Assembly: GCA_947428835.1 (NCBI GenBank)
Contig: CANENE010000010.1
Location: 1-64,000, forward strand
Direction of reading: 5' to 3'
DNA length: 64,000 bases
From: an uncultured bacterium
GTDB taxonomy: Bacteria > Cyanobacteriota > Vampirovibrionia > Gastranaerophilales > Gastranaerophilaceae
Shown here: positions 8,601-17,169 of the stretch, piece after piece
Layout: every line of letters begins with the position of its first letter
Position numbering within the stretch: the stretch's first letter is position 1
Notes under the pieces: generated by a model
Told to the model about the DNA's origin: nothing
What the model saw: the letters and a program-made list of their open reading frames with translations, nothing else
The model's database searches: none
Made by a program: the position numbers and the translations under genes

Positions 8601-10481
8601 CTATAGGTCGTATTGTCCACTCATTGCATCTGCGGTATCTTTTACAATATGAGGAGTAACTACGATTACAAGCTCTTCTCTTGCTGTTCTTGTAGTATTA
8701 CCTCTAAAGAAAACACCTATAAAAGGAAGATCTGATAAGAAAGGCATTTTTCTTACTGTTTGGGTTTCGTTTTCTTTAATCAAACCTGCAAGAACAAGAG
8801 TTTCGCCATCTTTTATTCTTATGTTTTTAAGTTCTAAGTCACGTCTTTGCAATAATGTTGCAGCAAGCTCTTCTTCATTATTTTCATTTTTAGAAGTCAA
8901 CTGTTGTTTGATTGTTGCAAACTCAGGAGTAATATTCATTGAAACATATCCATCCGGAGATATAAAAGGTACTATTTCAATTTTTAAACCTTCGTCAGAA
9001 CCTATATCATAAGTCTTTTGAGTAGCAGCAGTAATTGCATTTGATGATTGAAGAACCTGGCTTGTAACAGATTTTACATAGTCAGAAGTCATATCTATAA
9101 CTGCTTTTCTACCACTTGTAACCATAATTTTAGGGTTAGTTAAAACTCTTCCGTTGCCGTTTTCAACAAGATATTTTAATCTGTATACCAAAGCTTTGTT
9201 ATTTGATTTTGTAACAATTCTTTCGCTTGTGCTTGAACCTTCTCCTGAAGTAGTTGTTTCATTTACTTTATATTGGCTACCCCATACGAAAAGCGGGTTT
9301 TCACTTGAGGTTTGTAAGCCCGAATCAGGAGTGAATGATAATGAAACAAACGGCGTCCATAAGTTCCATTCATTTGAAAATTCTTTTGAACCAGATTCGT
9401 TAAGTTCAATAACAGAAAGCTCAACATAAGCCATAAGTTGTTTTTTATCATGATCTTTGATAAATTGTTTAATTACTTCAACTTGCTCAACAGAACCGCC
9501 ATAAACACCAATTTGACCCAATTCAGGGAAGTATGTAACGGTCATTGGATTGGTTTTAAATGTAGCAAGTCCTTCTTCAGTACCTGAAGAACTACCGCTT
9601 TCAAGTCTATCGCGACAAGCAATTGTGCCGCCGCCTAAAATAACTTCATCACTTTCAGCATTTGTACTTGAAGAAGTGCTAACGGTAGAGCTATTACCAT
9701 TTTCAGAAGTATAGAATAAAGAATCACAAATTAATGCAGCCATTTCTTTAGGAGTAGTATGGCTTACTTTAAATGTGTTTACCATTGGTTTAGTATCTAA
9801 AACCGGAAGTACTCTTTTGATTGCAATAACATCCTGCTGAGTACCAAAAATAACAATTTGATTTGTTCTTGGATTTGCTGTTACAACAGGTTTTGAAGAT
9901 AAACCAAAGATATTAGATTTAAATAAATTTTCATTTAAAAATTCTGCAACGTTTTCAGAATTTACATATCTTACAGGAAGCACTGTCATTGTTTGTCTTG
10001 TGTAAGCTACATCTTTTGCAGCGTCAAGAGTCATAACAGTTAAGGTGTTACCATCTACGGTATATGTTAACTGGGAAGATTTAAATATAACGGCAAAAGC
10101 ATCATTTACACTGATATTATTCAAATCAAGTGTAATTTTACCATCAACCGATTCATCAAAAACAATATTAACACCCGCTTTTTGAGCAAGCATTCTAAGT
10201 GCCTGTTTTAAATCAGAATCACGCAAGGACAAATTAACCTTTGCATTTGATTTTGTAATTGGAGCACTGCTATCAAGTCTTAATGTTGTTTCAAAGCCTT
10301 TTGCATCATCAGATGTTAAATTTAAGATGCTTTCAGTGCTTGTGTAAGCCATAGTAGGTGTTACACTATCTAAATATGAAGCATTATCATTTTCTAAGCC
10401 AAATACTGTTGTAGTTAAAAGGCTTAAACTCAAAAGCGTTAAGCAAAATTTATTTACGCTTGCAGATTTTAATTTTAGCAT
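8601..10481 (-). CDS. Outer-membrane secretin (PilQ/GspD family)
   Basis: A 626-residue protein with a signal peptide (cut near residue 28, TTTVFG). It has a STN/N0 domain (about 75-130, NVNL-type SLRDSDLKQALRMLAQKAG), an N1-like domain with the TNQIVIFGTQQDV motif, a Ser/Thr/Gly-rich insert, and the secretin beta-domain (about 420-615) with VLTNPKIMVTSGRKA and the closing ELVIVVTPHIV. It forms the outer-membrane channel for the pilus or secreted pseudopilins. Its stop is followed 17 bp later by the pilB ATG. No C-terminal pilotin-binding extension is evident. Its presence is direct evidence for an outer membrane. Confidence 0.93.
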   Translation of the reverse strand: MLKLKSASVNKFCLTLLSLSLLTTTVFGLENDNASYLDSVTPTMAYTSTESILNLTSDDAKGFETTLRLDSSAPITKSNAKVNLSLRDSDLKQALRMLAQKAGVNIVFDESVDGKITLDLNNISVNDAFAVIFKSSQLTYTVDGNTLTVMTLDAAKDVAYTRQTMTVLPVRYVNSENVAEFLNENLFKSNIFGLSSKPVVTANPRTNQIVIFGTQQDVIAIKRVLPVLDTKPMVNTFKVSHTTPKEMAALICDSLFYTSENGNSSTVSTSSSTNAESDEVILGGGTIACRDRLESGSSSGTEEGLATFKTNPMTVTYFPELGQIGVYGGSVEQVEVIKQFIKDHDKKQLMAYVELSVIELNESGSKEFSNEWNLWTPFVSLSFTPDSGLQTSSENPLFVWGSQYKVNETTTSGEGSSTSERIVTKSNNKALVYRLKYLVENGNGRVLTNPKIMVTSGRKAVIDMTSDYVKSVTSQVLQSSNAITAATQKTYDIGSDEGLKIEIVPFISPDGYVSMNITPEFATIKQQLTSKNENNEEELAATLLQRRDLELKNIRIKDGETLVLAGLIKENETQTVRKMPFLSDLPFIGVFFRGNTTRTAREELVIVVTPHIVKDTADAMSGQYDL

Positions 10482-10507
10482 TTTTATATTTTCTCCTAGA
10501 CTTAATT

Positions 10508-11677
10508 CTATCTTGATCTTATTGTAACATCGCCGTCTGATACATAACCGGAACCTTGGTTTGCATCATGGTTAACAGAATAGTACTGACGACCGCCATT
10601 TGTTTTATACTGGGCAGAACCCGGGAAGCTTGCAGTAATCTTAAACTCTTCACCAACTTTTGCCTTATAAACATTTTTACCATAAGAAATTGCAACATAG
10701 GTTTTTGAAATATCAATTACTTTATAATCATCAAGCATGTCGCCTTTTTGTACAAAATAATCGTTACCATCGAAAGTAATAATTGCAGAAGGCTTTGTAT
10801 CATCATACATAATACCCGAAACAGCAATTGTAAGCATTTTATCGGTAACTTCGTTTTCTTCACCGTAAGCAGAAGGCGGAGCAGGAAGACCTGATGCGCT
10901 GTAGTTGATTGATTGGCTTATGTATTTTTTATCAGGTAAAAACGGATTTATTCTTCCTGATTGCTGAACATCAACTTTTTCTTTTTTATCCACTCCAAGA
11001 AGCACATTTGCTTCAGGGGCTTTAGTTTCTTCTTCGTTTACCACAGGAATATCTTCGCTAATACGGGTAACTGGCTGAACATTGCTTTGAACTTCAGCAT
11101 TTTTTGAAAAATTAGAAATCAAATTACCTGCAGCATTTATATTATTTGTATAATCACTAAAGAAATAGTAAGCAGCACCTGCAACAAGAAGGAAAAGTAC
11201 CAATAATGCAGGATTTACTTTAAATTGTTTTTTAACTACTTCCATATTCTTTCTCATTGGAGTTTTTTCTTTAAGAATAGGGCCGGGTTCGCTATTTACT
11301 TTACGAACGACATTATCACCGTCTATGACACCTGCAAACTGTTCTTCAACATCATAAACAGTTTCCATAGGCTCAGAGCTTGGAATATGTTCACGTGAAG
11401 TTCCAAAAGCATCAAAAGCTCTTTGTTTAGGAGCATCATTTTTCAAAATTTCTTCAAATTCACTATCGTCTACATCATCAATGTCATCAACATCATCTGC
11501 ATCAAGGTTAAGTTCGTCAAATTCATCGTCTTTCAGACTATGAATTTTGCCAAGTACATCGCTATCATCAACAGATGTATTTTCAAGAAAATTATCATCG
11601 TTGCCGCTTAATACATCATCCCAACCCATGCTGTTGTTGGATGCATTATTCATATCTTTTTCATCATCAAAAAACAT
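10508..11677 (-). CDS. Putative PilP/GspC-like pilus assembly protein
   Basis: 389 residues. Residues 1-85 are very acidic (an Asp-rich stretch near 57-71) and likely cytoplasmic. One transmembrane helix follows at about 156-174, then a linker, then NPFLPDKKY at about 244-252 and a small beta-rich domain (about 280-350, LTIAVSGIMYDDTKPSAII...GDMLDDYKVIDI). The NPF motif plus a small beta domain is the layout of PilP and GspC, which link the inner-membrane complex to the secretin. It is first in the operon, directly before the secretin gene, as gspC is in type II systems. Assignment rests on topology, motif and position; I cannot confirm it by profile search. Confidence 0.6.
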   Translation of the reverse strand: MFFDDEKDMNNASNNSMGWDDVLSGNDDNFLENTSVDDSDVLGKIHSLKDDEFDELNLDADDVDDIDDVDDSEFEEILKNDAPKQRAFDAFGTSREHIPSSEPMETVYDVEEQFAGVIDGDNVVRKVNSEPGPILKEKTPMRKNMEVVKKQFKVNPALLVLFLLVAGAAYYFFSDYTNNINAAGNLISNFSKNAEVQSNVQPVTRISEDIPVVNEEETKAPEANVLLGVDKKEKVDVQQSGRINPFLPDKKYISQSINYSASGLPAPPSAYGEENEVTDKMLTIAVSGIMYDDTKPSAIITFDGNDYFVQKGDMLDDYKVIDISKTYVAISYGKNVYKAKVGEEFKITASFPGSAQYKTNGGRQYYSVNHDANQGSGYVSDGDVTIRSR

Positions 11678-11759
11678 TTTCTCTCAACTCTACTTCTAAT
11701 ACTAATTTTACCATCGTTACTACAAGTTTACTATGACTTTTGCATATTTGTCAAAGTTT

Positions 11760-13049
11760 TTAATAATAATCATCATTATACTCTAGTTCTATGCCTGCAA
11801 CTATCATTGTGTCTTGATTTTTAACCCCTTTACGTATGAGTTCATCAAAAACCCCCATGGATTTTAAAATGTTCTCAAAGCGCCTTATAGAGGCAATATT
11901 TTTAATATCGGTTACACTTGCAAGTCTTTTTAATTTTCCTCCATTTATACTAAAAGTATTTTTATTTATTTTGGTTATTTCAAAATCGGAGTCATTATTA
12001 TCAGTTGAAGCAAAATCTTCTTCTATATCAAGCTCTATTTTAATATCTTCTATTTCATCAAGTTTTTTCGAAACATAATTAATTAATTCATTGGTGCCTG
12101 TTTTAGTGGCAGCAGAAACAATAAAAATTTCATTTTTAATATCAAATATTTTTTTAAATTCTTTTTTAATTTCCTCAACATGTTCGCCATCTATGATATC
12201 TGCTTTGTTTAAAACAATTATCTGCTGCCTTAAGAAAAGGTTTTTGTCATATTTTTTTAGTTCATTATTAATTTTTTTATAATTTTCTATTGAATTTTCA
12301 ACGGAAGCATCTACAACATGCAACAGCAGTTTGCATCTTTGAACATGTTTTAAGAAATTATATCCAAGCCCAAGACCTTCGCTTGCGCCCTCAATAAGAC
12401 CGGGAATATCAGCCACAACAAAACCATCGCCATCTTGTTTTCTTACAACTCCAAGATGCGGAACAAGGGTGGTAAAGGGATAATCGGCAATTTTTGGGCG
12501 TGCTGCGCTAATTGCAGTAATGAGGCTTGACTTTCCTGCATTTGGCATCCCTAAAAGCCCGACATCTGCAATTAATTTTAGTTCAAGCTCAAGTTCTCTT
12601 TCAATAGAAGGTTCGCCCGGTTCACAAAATTCAGGAGCTTTTTTTTGAGGTGTTGCAAATCTGGCATTGCCGCGGCCGCCTCTTCCGCCTTTTGCTATTA
12701 AAACTTTTTTGCCGTCAAAATCAAGATCGGCTACTAATTTATTTGATTTTAAATCTTTTACAACAACTCCTACCGGAACTTTGATTATTAAGTCGTTTCC
12801 GTTTTTACCGTGGCAGTTTTTATTTTTGCCGTTTTCACCTCTTTCGGCTTTATATACGGATTTATGCGTAAAATCCAATAAAGTTGACATATCGGTTGTT
12901 GCAACAAAAAAGACATCGCCGCCTTTGCCGCCGTCTCCTCCTGCAGGACCTCCTTTATCAACATATTTTTCCCTGCGCCAAGCAACGGTGCCATTGCCGC
13001 CCGCACCTGAAACTACTTTTATTTTTGCTTTGTCTATAAAAGTTGCCAA
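11760..13049 (-). CDS. obg: GTPase Obg/CgtA
   Basis: A 429-residue ribosome-associated GTPase needed for 50S maturation. The N-terminal glycine-rich Obg fold (1-158) has GAGGNGTVAWRREKYV and GGDGGKGGDV. The G domain follows: G1 GMPNAGKSS, G2 DYPFTT, G3 DIPGLI, G4 NKAD, G5 near VSAATKTG. It ends with an OCT domain (about 345-429, MGVFDELIRKGVKNQDT). All GTP motifs are intact. It lies 82 bp upstream of the pilus operon on the same strand and may or may not be co-transcribed with it. Confidence 0.96.
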   Translation of the reverse strand: MATFIDKAKIKVVSGAGGNGTVAWRREKYVDKGGPAGGDGGKGGDVFFVATTDMSTLLDFTHKSVYKAERGENGKNKNCHGKNGNDLIIKVPVGVVVKDLKSNKLVADLDFDGKKVLIAKGGRGGRGNARFATPQKKAPEFCEPGEPSIERELELELKLIADVGLLGMPNAGKSSLITAISAARPKIADYPFTTLVPHLGVVRKQDGDGFVVADIPGLIEGASEGLGLGYNFLKHVQRCKLLLHVVDASVENSIENYKKINNELKKYDKNLFLRQQIIVLNKADIIDGEHVEEIKKEFKKIFDIKNEIFIVSAATKTGTNELINYVSKKLDEIEDIKIELDIEEDFASTDNNDSDFEITKINKNTFSINGGKLKRLASVTDIKNIASIRRFENILKSMGVFDELIRKGVKNQDTMIVAGIELEYNDDYY

Positions 13050-13370
13050 ATCAGCTTTTTAAACCTTTCTTCAAATAAAAAATGCAAAATAGGGAAATAT
13101 AAAGTTATTTTAACATCATTTGCGCAATATTAAAGGGGGATTTTAACAAATTTACACCAAACAAATGAAATAGCATTTTATTAATTTCCGCAATAATAAA
13201 TAAGAGTTCAATCGTAAAATTTGCATTCAAAATATGTTTATATTAGAATTTTGGTGTTATTAGATTACCTTTTCGGTTATATATTTTTAAAATATACTCC
13301 AAATGGCATTTTAGCCAGCCTTTTGCCTAGAGGTCAGGACACAGCCGAAAAATAGAAAGGACAAGAAACT
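13050..13370. promoter_or_regulatory. Divergent obg / rpsB intergenic region with probable rpsB leader
   Basis: No open reading frame is convincing in these 321 bases. The first half is very AT-rich and must hold the obg promoter; TTGCGCAATATT at about 13130 resembles part of the palindrome upstream of tpsB. The last 70 bases are noticeably more GC-rich: TGGC/GCCA can pair around 13304-13317, followed by a GCCTAGAGGTCAGGACAC run. AAAGGA lies about 9 bp before the rpsB ATG. S2 leaders that mediate autoregulation are known in other bacteria, but I cannot match this one to a known fold. Confidence 0.4.
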
Positions 13371-14132
13371 ATGGCAGTTGCTACTTTAGTAGAATTACTA
13401 GATGCAGGTGTACACTTCGGACACCAAACCCAAAAATGGAACCCAAAAATGAAACAATATATTTTTGGTGCAAAAAACGGTATTTACATTATCGACCTTA
13501 GAAAAACATCCGATTTATTGGATAAAGCCTATGAAGTTGTCAGACGATACGCTTCTCAAGGTAAAAATGTACTTTTTGTAGGTACAAAAAAACAAGCAGT
13601 TGATGTTATCGCTCAGGAAGCTACAAGATGCGGCGGATACTATATCAATCGCAGATGGCTTGGCGGTATGATGACAAACTTTGAAACAATCAGAGGAAGA
13701 GTAAATAAATTAAGAGAATTGGAAGGCTTCCTTGAATCAGGCGCTGCTAACAAGCTTCCTAAAAAAGAAGTTGCTCAATTAAACAGACAGGTTGCAAAAC
13801 TTTCTAAAACATTGGGCGGTATCAAAGAAATGAAAGGTATGCCTGATATCTTAGTTGTAGTTGACCAAAAGAAAGAACTAATTGCAATCAAAGAAGCAAA
13901 TAAATTAAATATCCCTGTTGTTTGCTTGGCTGATACAAATGCTGACACAGACGGCATCGACTATATTATCCCGGGAAACGATGATGCACTTCGTTCTATT
14001 AAATTAATTGCTTCAAAAATGGCTGATGCTGTTTTAGAAGGAAAAGAATTAAGAGCAAACAACATCAAAAACACAAACAAAATCGAAAAAATTGAAGCAG
14101 CAGATGCTAATGCTGAACCTGCTCAAGTATAG
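13371..14132 (+). CDS. rpsB: 30S ribosomal protein S2
   Basis: 253 residues, full family length. The N-terminus has the [19 protein letters not shown] signature and the middle has FVGTKKQA and [38 protein letters not shown] and AIRSI-type endings complete the fold. The short C-terminal tail is Asn/Ala-rich. S2 binds late to the 30S head and is required for S1 attachment. It is followed 21 bp later by tsf, the near-universal pairing. Confidence 0.98.
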   Translation: MAVATLVELLDAGVHFGHQTQKWNPKMKQYIFGAKNGIYIIDLRKTSDLLDKAYEVVRRYASQGKNVLFVGTKKQAVDVIAQEATRCGGYYINRRWLGGMMTNFETIRGRVNKLRELEGFLESGAANKLPKKEVAQLNRQVAKLSKTLGGIKEMKGMPDILVVVDQKKELIAIKEANKLNIPVVCLADTNADTDGIDYIIPGNDDALRSIKLIASKMADAVLEGKELRANNIKNTNKIEKIEAADANAEPAQV

Positions 14133-14153
14133 TTATAATTAGGAGAAAATAAA

Positions 14154-15029
14154 ATGGAAATAAAAGCTTCTATGGTAAAAGAGCTTAGAGACAAAACAGG
14201 CGCCGGCATGATGGATGCCAAAAAAGCTCTTGTAGAAACAAATGGCGATATGGAAAAAGCCATTGAACATTTAAGACAAAAAGGTATGGCATCAGCCGAT
14301 AAAAAAATGGGAAGAATCGCTGCAGAAGGTACAATTGCTTCTGTTGTAGATGGCAAAAAAGGTGCTATGATTGAATTAAACTGTGAAACAGATTTCGTAG
14401 CTAAAAATGACGATTTCAAAGCATTAGCTGATATGATGGCAAAAGCTGTTTTAGAATTAAATCCGTCAGATCCTGAAAAAATGCTTGAAATGAATTGCCC
14501 TGTTTGCAAAAAACCAATCGGCGACGTTATCAAAGAAAAAATCGCAACAATCGGAGAAAAAATCACAATCAGAAGATTTGTTAGATTTGACGCTGATTGC
14601 TGTGTTAATACATATATCCACAACGGCAAAATCGGTGTTCTTTTAGAAGCAAAATGCTCTAATTGTGACCCTGTCTTAACAAAAGACATCTGCTTGCATA
14701 TCGCTTCAAATGCTCCTGAATACATTTCAAGAGCTGAAATACCAGCTTCTGTTATTGAAGAAGAAAAAAGAATCGAAATGGGCAAAGAAGATTTAGCCAA
14801 AAAACCTGAAAACATCAGAGAAAAAATTGTTGAAGGCAGAATTGATAAATTAATGGCTCAAAAATGCTTACTTGATCAAGCATTTGTTAAAGACCCAAAT
14901 CAAACTGTTAAACAATTAATCGAAGGCAAATGTGAAATCGTTAGATTTGAAAGATTTGTTTTGGGCGAAGGTTTAGAAAAAAGACAAGATAACTTTGCAG
15001 ATGAAGTTATGAGCCAAATCAAAGGCTAA
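14154..15029 (+). CDS. tsf: Elongation factor Ts, with a CxxC...CxxC pair
   Basis: A 291-residue nucleotide exchange factor for EF-Tu. The UBA-like N-terminus (KELRDKTGAGMMDAKKAL) carries the TDFV motif that contacts EF-Tu (NCETDFVAKN, about 76-85). Unusually, a CPVC motif (115-118) sits at the start of the helix preceding IGEKITIRRF, and a CSNC (168-171) replaces the usual loop after GKIGVLLE. Further cysteines are at 149-150 and 180. The two CxxC pairs could bind zinc; this is inference. AGGAGA lies before the ATG. It is transcribed with rpsB and ends at the hairpin 15057-15110. Confidence 0.96.
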   Translation: MEIKASMVKELRDKTGAGMMDAKKALVETNGDMEKAIEHLRQKGMASADKKMGRIAAEGTIASVVDGKKGAMIELNCETDFVAKNDDFKALADMMAKAVLELNPSDPEKMLEMNCPVCKKPIGDVIKEKIATIGEKITIRRFVRFDADCCVNTYIHNGKIGVLLEAKCSNCDPVLTKDICLHIASNAPEYISRAEIPASVIEEEKRIEMGKEDLAKKPENIREKIVEGRIDKLMAQKCLLDQAFVKDPNQTVKQLIEGKCEIVRFERFVLGEGLEKRQDNFADEVMSQIKG

Positions 15030-15056
15030 TAGCCAACAAAAAGTTAAACAAAGAAT

Positions 15057-15110
15057 AAAAACAGCGTTATTAGATATTTATTTTAATTATTTTAAAGGCG
15101 CTGTTTTTTT
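15057..15110 (+). terminator. Intrinsic terminator of rpsB-tsf
   Basis: A 10-bp stem AAAAACAGCG (15057-15066) pairs with CGCTGTTTTT (15099-15108) around a long AT-rich loop, with T residues at the 3' end. Confidence 0.75.
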
Positions 15111-15146
15111 ATGGCAATTTTTTATATATTGCGGTTTTAAAAAACT

Positions 15147-16559
15147 ATGAGTATAAATAAAATAGTTTTTAATTTATATAAAGCAGCACCTGCGCCAAAA
15201 ATTGTTTCATCAAGTTTTAATTTTAATACTTCCACTTCAGATAGTCTTGAAAAAACACTTGATACACTTCATCAGATTAACAAAGCTCGAACATTTTGTT
15301 TTGATATTGCATCACTTAAAAAAGATGTAGAAGCTTTTATTGCAAAAGAAACAGATCCTTTTTGGGAAAAATTCAGAACAACTAAAGAAATAGATGATTT
15401 TGAATTATGTAAATCAATTGTAAGCCTTGTAAACGACAACAACCCCAAAGACTGCTCACTTACAAACAGGCAATATTATAAAATTCTTCAATACGTCAAA
15501 GAAAATGGATTATCAAAAAATTCTCTAGAAAAGGCTTTTTCGGGTCAAGAAGAATTATTTGATGAGCTAAAAATCATAGCACAAGAAGAAAGAGGCTATA
15601 GTTTCTTAAATGATTTATTCTTTAATCAGAAGGCAAATTTAAACCCTGATTTAGAAAAAATCAAACAAGGAATCTCGCCTTCAATTGCGCAAATAGATAG
15701 AATCGAAACTGTACCTGCCGAATTAAAAAGCGTTCTTCAAAAATCAAAAGGCTTAACATTGGACGTTGCTTCTTTAATTGAGCAAAAATATTCTGAATCA
15801 AATCCTTATGACTTGCCTTTAAAATTTGCAAGCAGCTGCTATAATACGCTAAATCAAAAGGGAAGCGCCTATATTAAACAAGAAATTCCTGAAATTTTTG
15901 AAGGAATTGATGAAAAAGAACTTTTTGAAGCGCTTGACACTCTCACTTTGCACACAAGAAACAATCAATATAAGACTTTTCCAAATGGAAGCAAAATAAA
16001 TATTAAAATAAAAAACAAGAATTATACCCTAACCGCACTCAATAGCGGCATTGAAGGTTCAGTATACAGAATTGAAGGCGACAACAAAAAACCTGTAATT
16101 TTTAAGAATTATTACGCCGAAAGCGACTATACAACAACAAGCGGTGTCGGTTTTGCTCCTATGGGATTATATGGAAATCTTTCGGTTTTAATGGAAGCAA
16201 ATAACGAAAAAGTAAGCGATACTGTTAAACTATATATAGCAAATCCAATATTCAAGCCGGTTAAATATAACTCTCAAGACAAGTTTCTTGGAGGCTGGAC
16301 AATTGTTGAAGATGCAAAAGCCAAAGAGCCATCTAAAGAAGGTTTGAAATTTTTAGACTGGCTCAATGAAAAAGGTCTACTTATTCTAGATAGCAAATCC
16401 GATGCCTGGGTTAATGGTTATTGCATAGATACGGGCGCAGTTACAAGCAAAAGCAACAGTCCATTTTTCTCAAACGGATGGGCAAAAAAGGAAATCAACG
16501 AACTCTATTCAAATTATCTAAATGGCAAAACAACAGATGAAATTATTGAAATGATATAG
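15147..16559 (+). CDS. Unknown protein with possible kinase-like C-terminal domain
   Basis: 470 residues, no membrane segment. The first 270 residues are helical and unfamiliar, beginning with an Asn/Phe-rich segment (SSSFNFNTS). From about residue 275 the pattern suggests a protein-kinase-like fold: a beta strand, the Gly loop NSGIEGSVYRI, then VIFKNYY (a VAIK-like lysine). Later come a GGWTIVEDA segment, a LNEKGLLILDSKSDAWVNG segment in the place of the catalytic loop, and YCIDTGAV in the place of DFG. A classical HRD is absent. It is a divergent kinase-like or pseudokinase-like protein by inference. It stands alone after the tsf terminator. Confidence 0.6.
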   Translation: MSINKIVFNLYKAAPAPKIVSSSFNFNTSTSDSLEKTLDTLHQINKARTFCFDIASLKKDVEAFIAKETDPFWEKFRTTKEIDDFELCKSIVSLVNDNNPKDCSLTNRQYYKILQYVKENGLSKNSLEKAFSGQEELFDELKIIAQEERGYSFLNDLFFNQKANLNPDLEKIKQGISPSIAQIDRIETVPAELKSVLQKSKGLTLDVASLIEQKYSESNPYDLPLKFASSCYNTLNQKGSAYIKQEIPEIFEGIDEKELFEALDTLTLHTRNNQYKTFPNGSKINIKIKNKNYTLTALNSGIEGSVYRIEGDNKKPVIFKNYYAESDYTTTSGVGFAPMGLYGNLSVLMEANNEKVSDTVKLYIANPIFKPVKYNSQDKFLGGWTIVEDAKAKEPSKEGLKFLDWLNEKGLLILDSKSDAWVNGYCIDTGAVTSKSNSPFFSNGWAKKEINELYSNYLNGKTTDEIIEMI

Positions 16560-16641
16560 TTTGATTAGAAAGCTGTTCTTGATTTTTCATTACTTTAATT
16601 AGCCTATTATTAACATTTCTGAAATTAAGATTTAATAAAAC

Positions 16642-16968
16642 TTAATAATTTTTTATGAATTTTATAAACTTATAAACAAGTTCAAGTTTAGACCTGTCTT
16701 TTTTAATTTGATTTATGGCATCATTAATATATACAATTAAATCTTTTTCGTCTTGCAAATAGTCATTTGAAAAAAGCTCGGTCAAATCAACACCTAAAGC
16801 AAGCACTATTTTTTCAAGCGTCTCCGCTTTTGGATAATTTACACCTAATTCTATTGCACTTAAATTTCTTGGAGAAATTTCAATTATTTCAGAAAATTGT
16901 TCTTGAGTTAAATTTTTGCTTTTTCTCAATCTTTTAATTTTTTCGCCGAGTTCTTTTTTTATATTCAC
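16642..16968 (-). CDS. XRE-family small transcriptional regulator (second of three)
   Basis: 108 residues. The helix-turn-helix covers about 7-64 (GEKIKRLRKSKNLTQEQFSEIIEIS, then RNLSAIELGVNYPKAETLEKI). The helical C-terminal tail ends in KLELVYKFIKFIKNY, close in layout to the C-terminus of the regulator at 221-547 (VDFLEKFVKLYTLNG), so these two are likely paralogs. It is divergent from the coiled-coil gene at 17170 and may regulate it. No enzymatic or phage genes accompany it. Confidence 0.88.
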   Translation of the reverse strand: MNIKKELGEKIKRLRKSKNLTQEQFSEIIEISPRNLSAIELGVNYPKAETLEKIVLALGVDLTELFSNDYLQDEKDLIVYINDAINQIKKDRSKLELVYKFIKFIKNY

Positions 16969-17029
16969 TTTTTATTTCCTTGAATATTTACATCATATTT
17001 TTTGAAAAATAAGATACACTCCATCATAA

Positions 17030-17047
17030 TATATTAAGTTATATTAA
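17030..17047. promoter_or_regulatory. Candidate operator: tandem TATATTAA, period 10
   Basis: TATATTAA at 17030-17037 is repeated at 17040-17047, one helical turn apart, in the divergent region between the XRE gene and the gene at 17170. A regulator binding one face of the DNA would explain such spacing, but the motif is pure A/T and may be chance. Confidence 0.25.
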
Positions 17048-17169
17048 CCTGAAATGATGCGCTATATCTTTTTTTCTTTATTTTTAGATGTATTATATAG
17101 ATTTTTTTAGCAAATTTTATTTTTCTTATGTTTTAATAAACATGTATAACATTATTATTGGAGAATATT

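Noticed and set aside
8585-8620. GTG start adding 12 residues to the PilB ATPase
   Set aside because: No Shine-Dalgarno, overlaps the secretin stop, and the ATG at 8584 gives a normal start; not excluded outright.
12667-13062. 131-codon + strand frame rich in Pro and Leu opposite obg
   Set aside because: It is the antisense shadow of the glycine-rich Obg N-terminus.
13315-13350. tRNA-like D-arm (GCCTAGAGGTCAGGACAC) upstream of rpsB
   Set aside because: It recalls the D-arm of tRNA-Glu, but the third stem base does not pair and there is no anticodon arm, T-arm or CCA-ready 3' end in the following bases.
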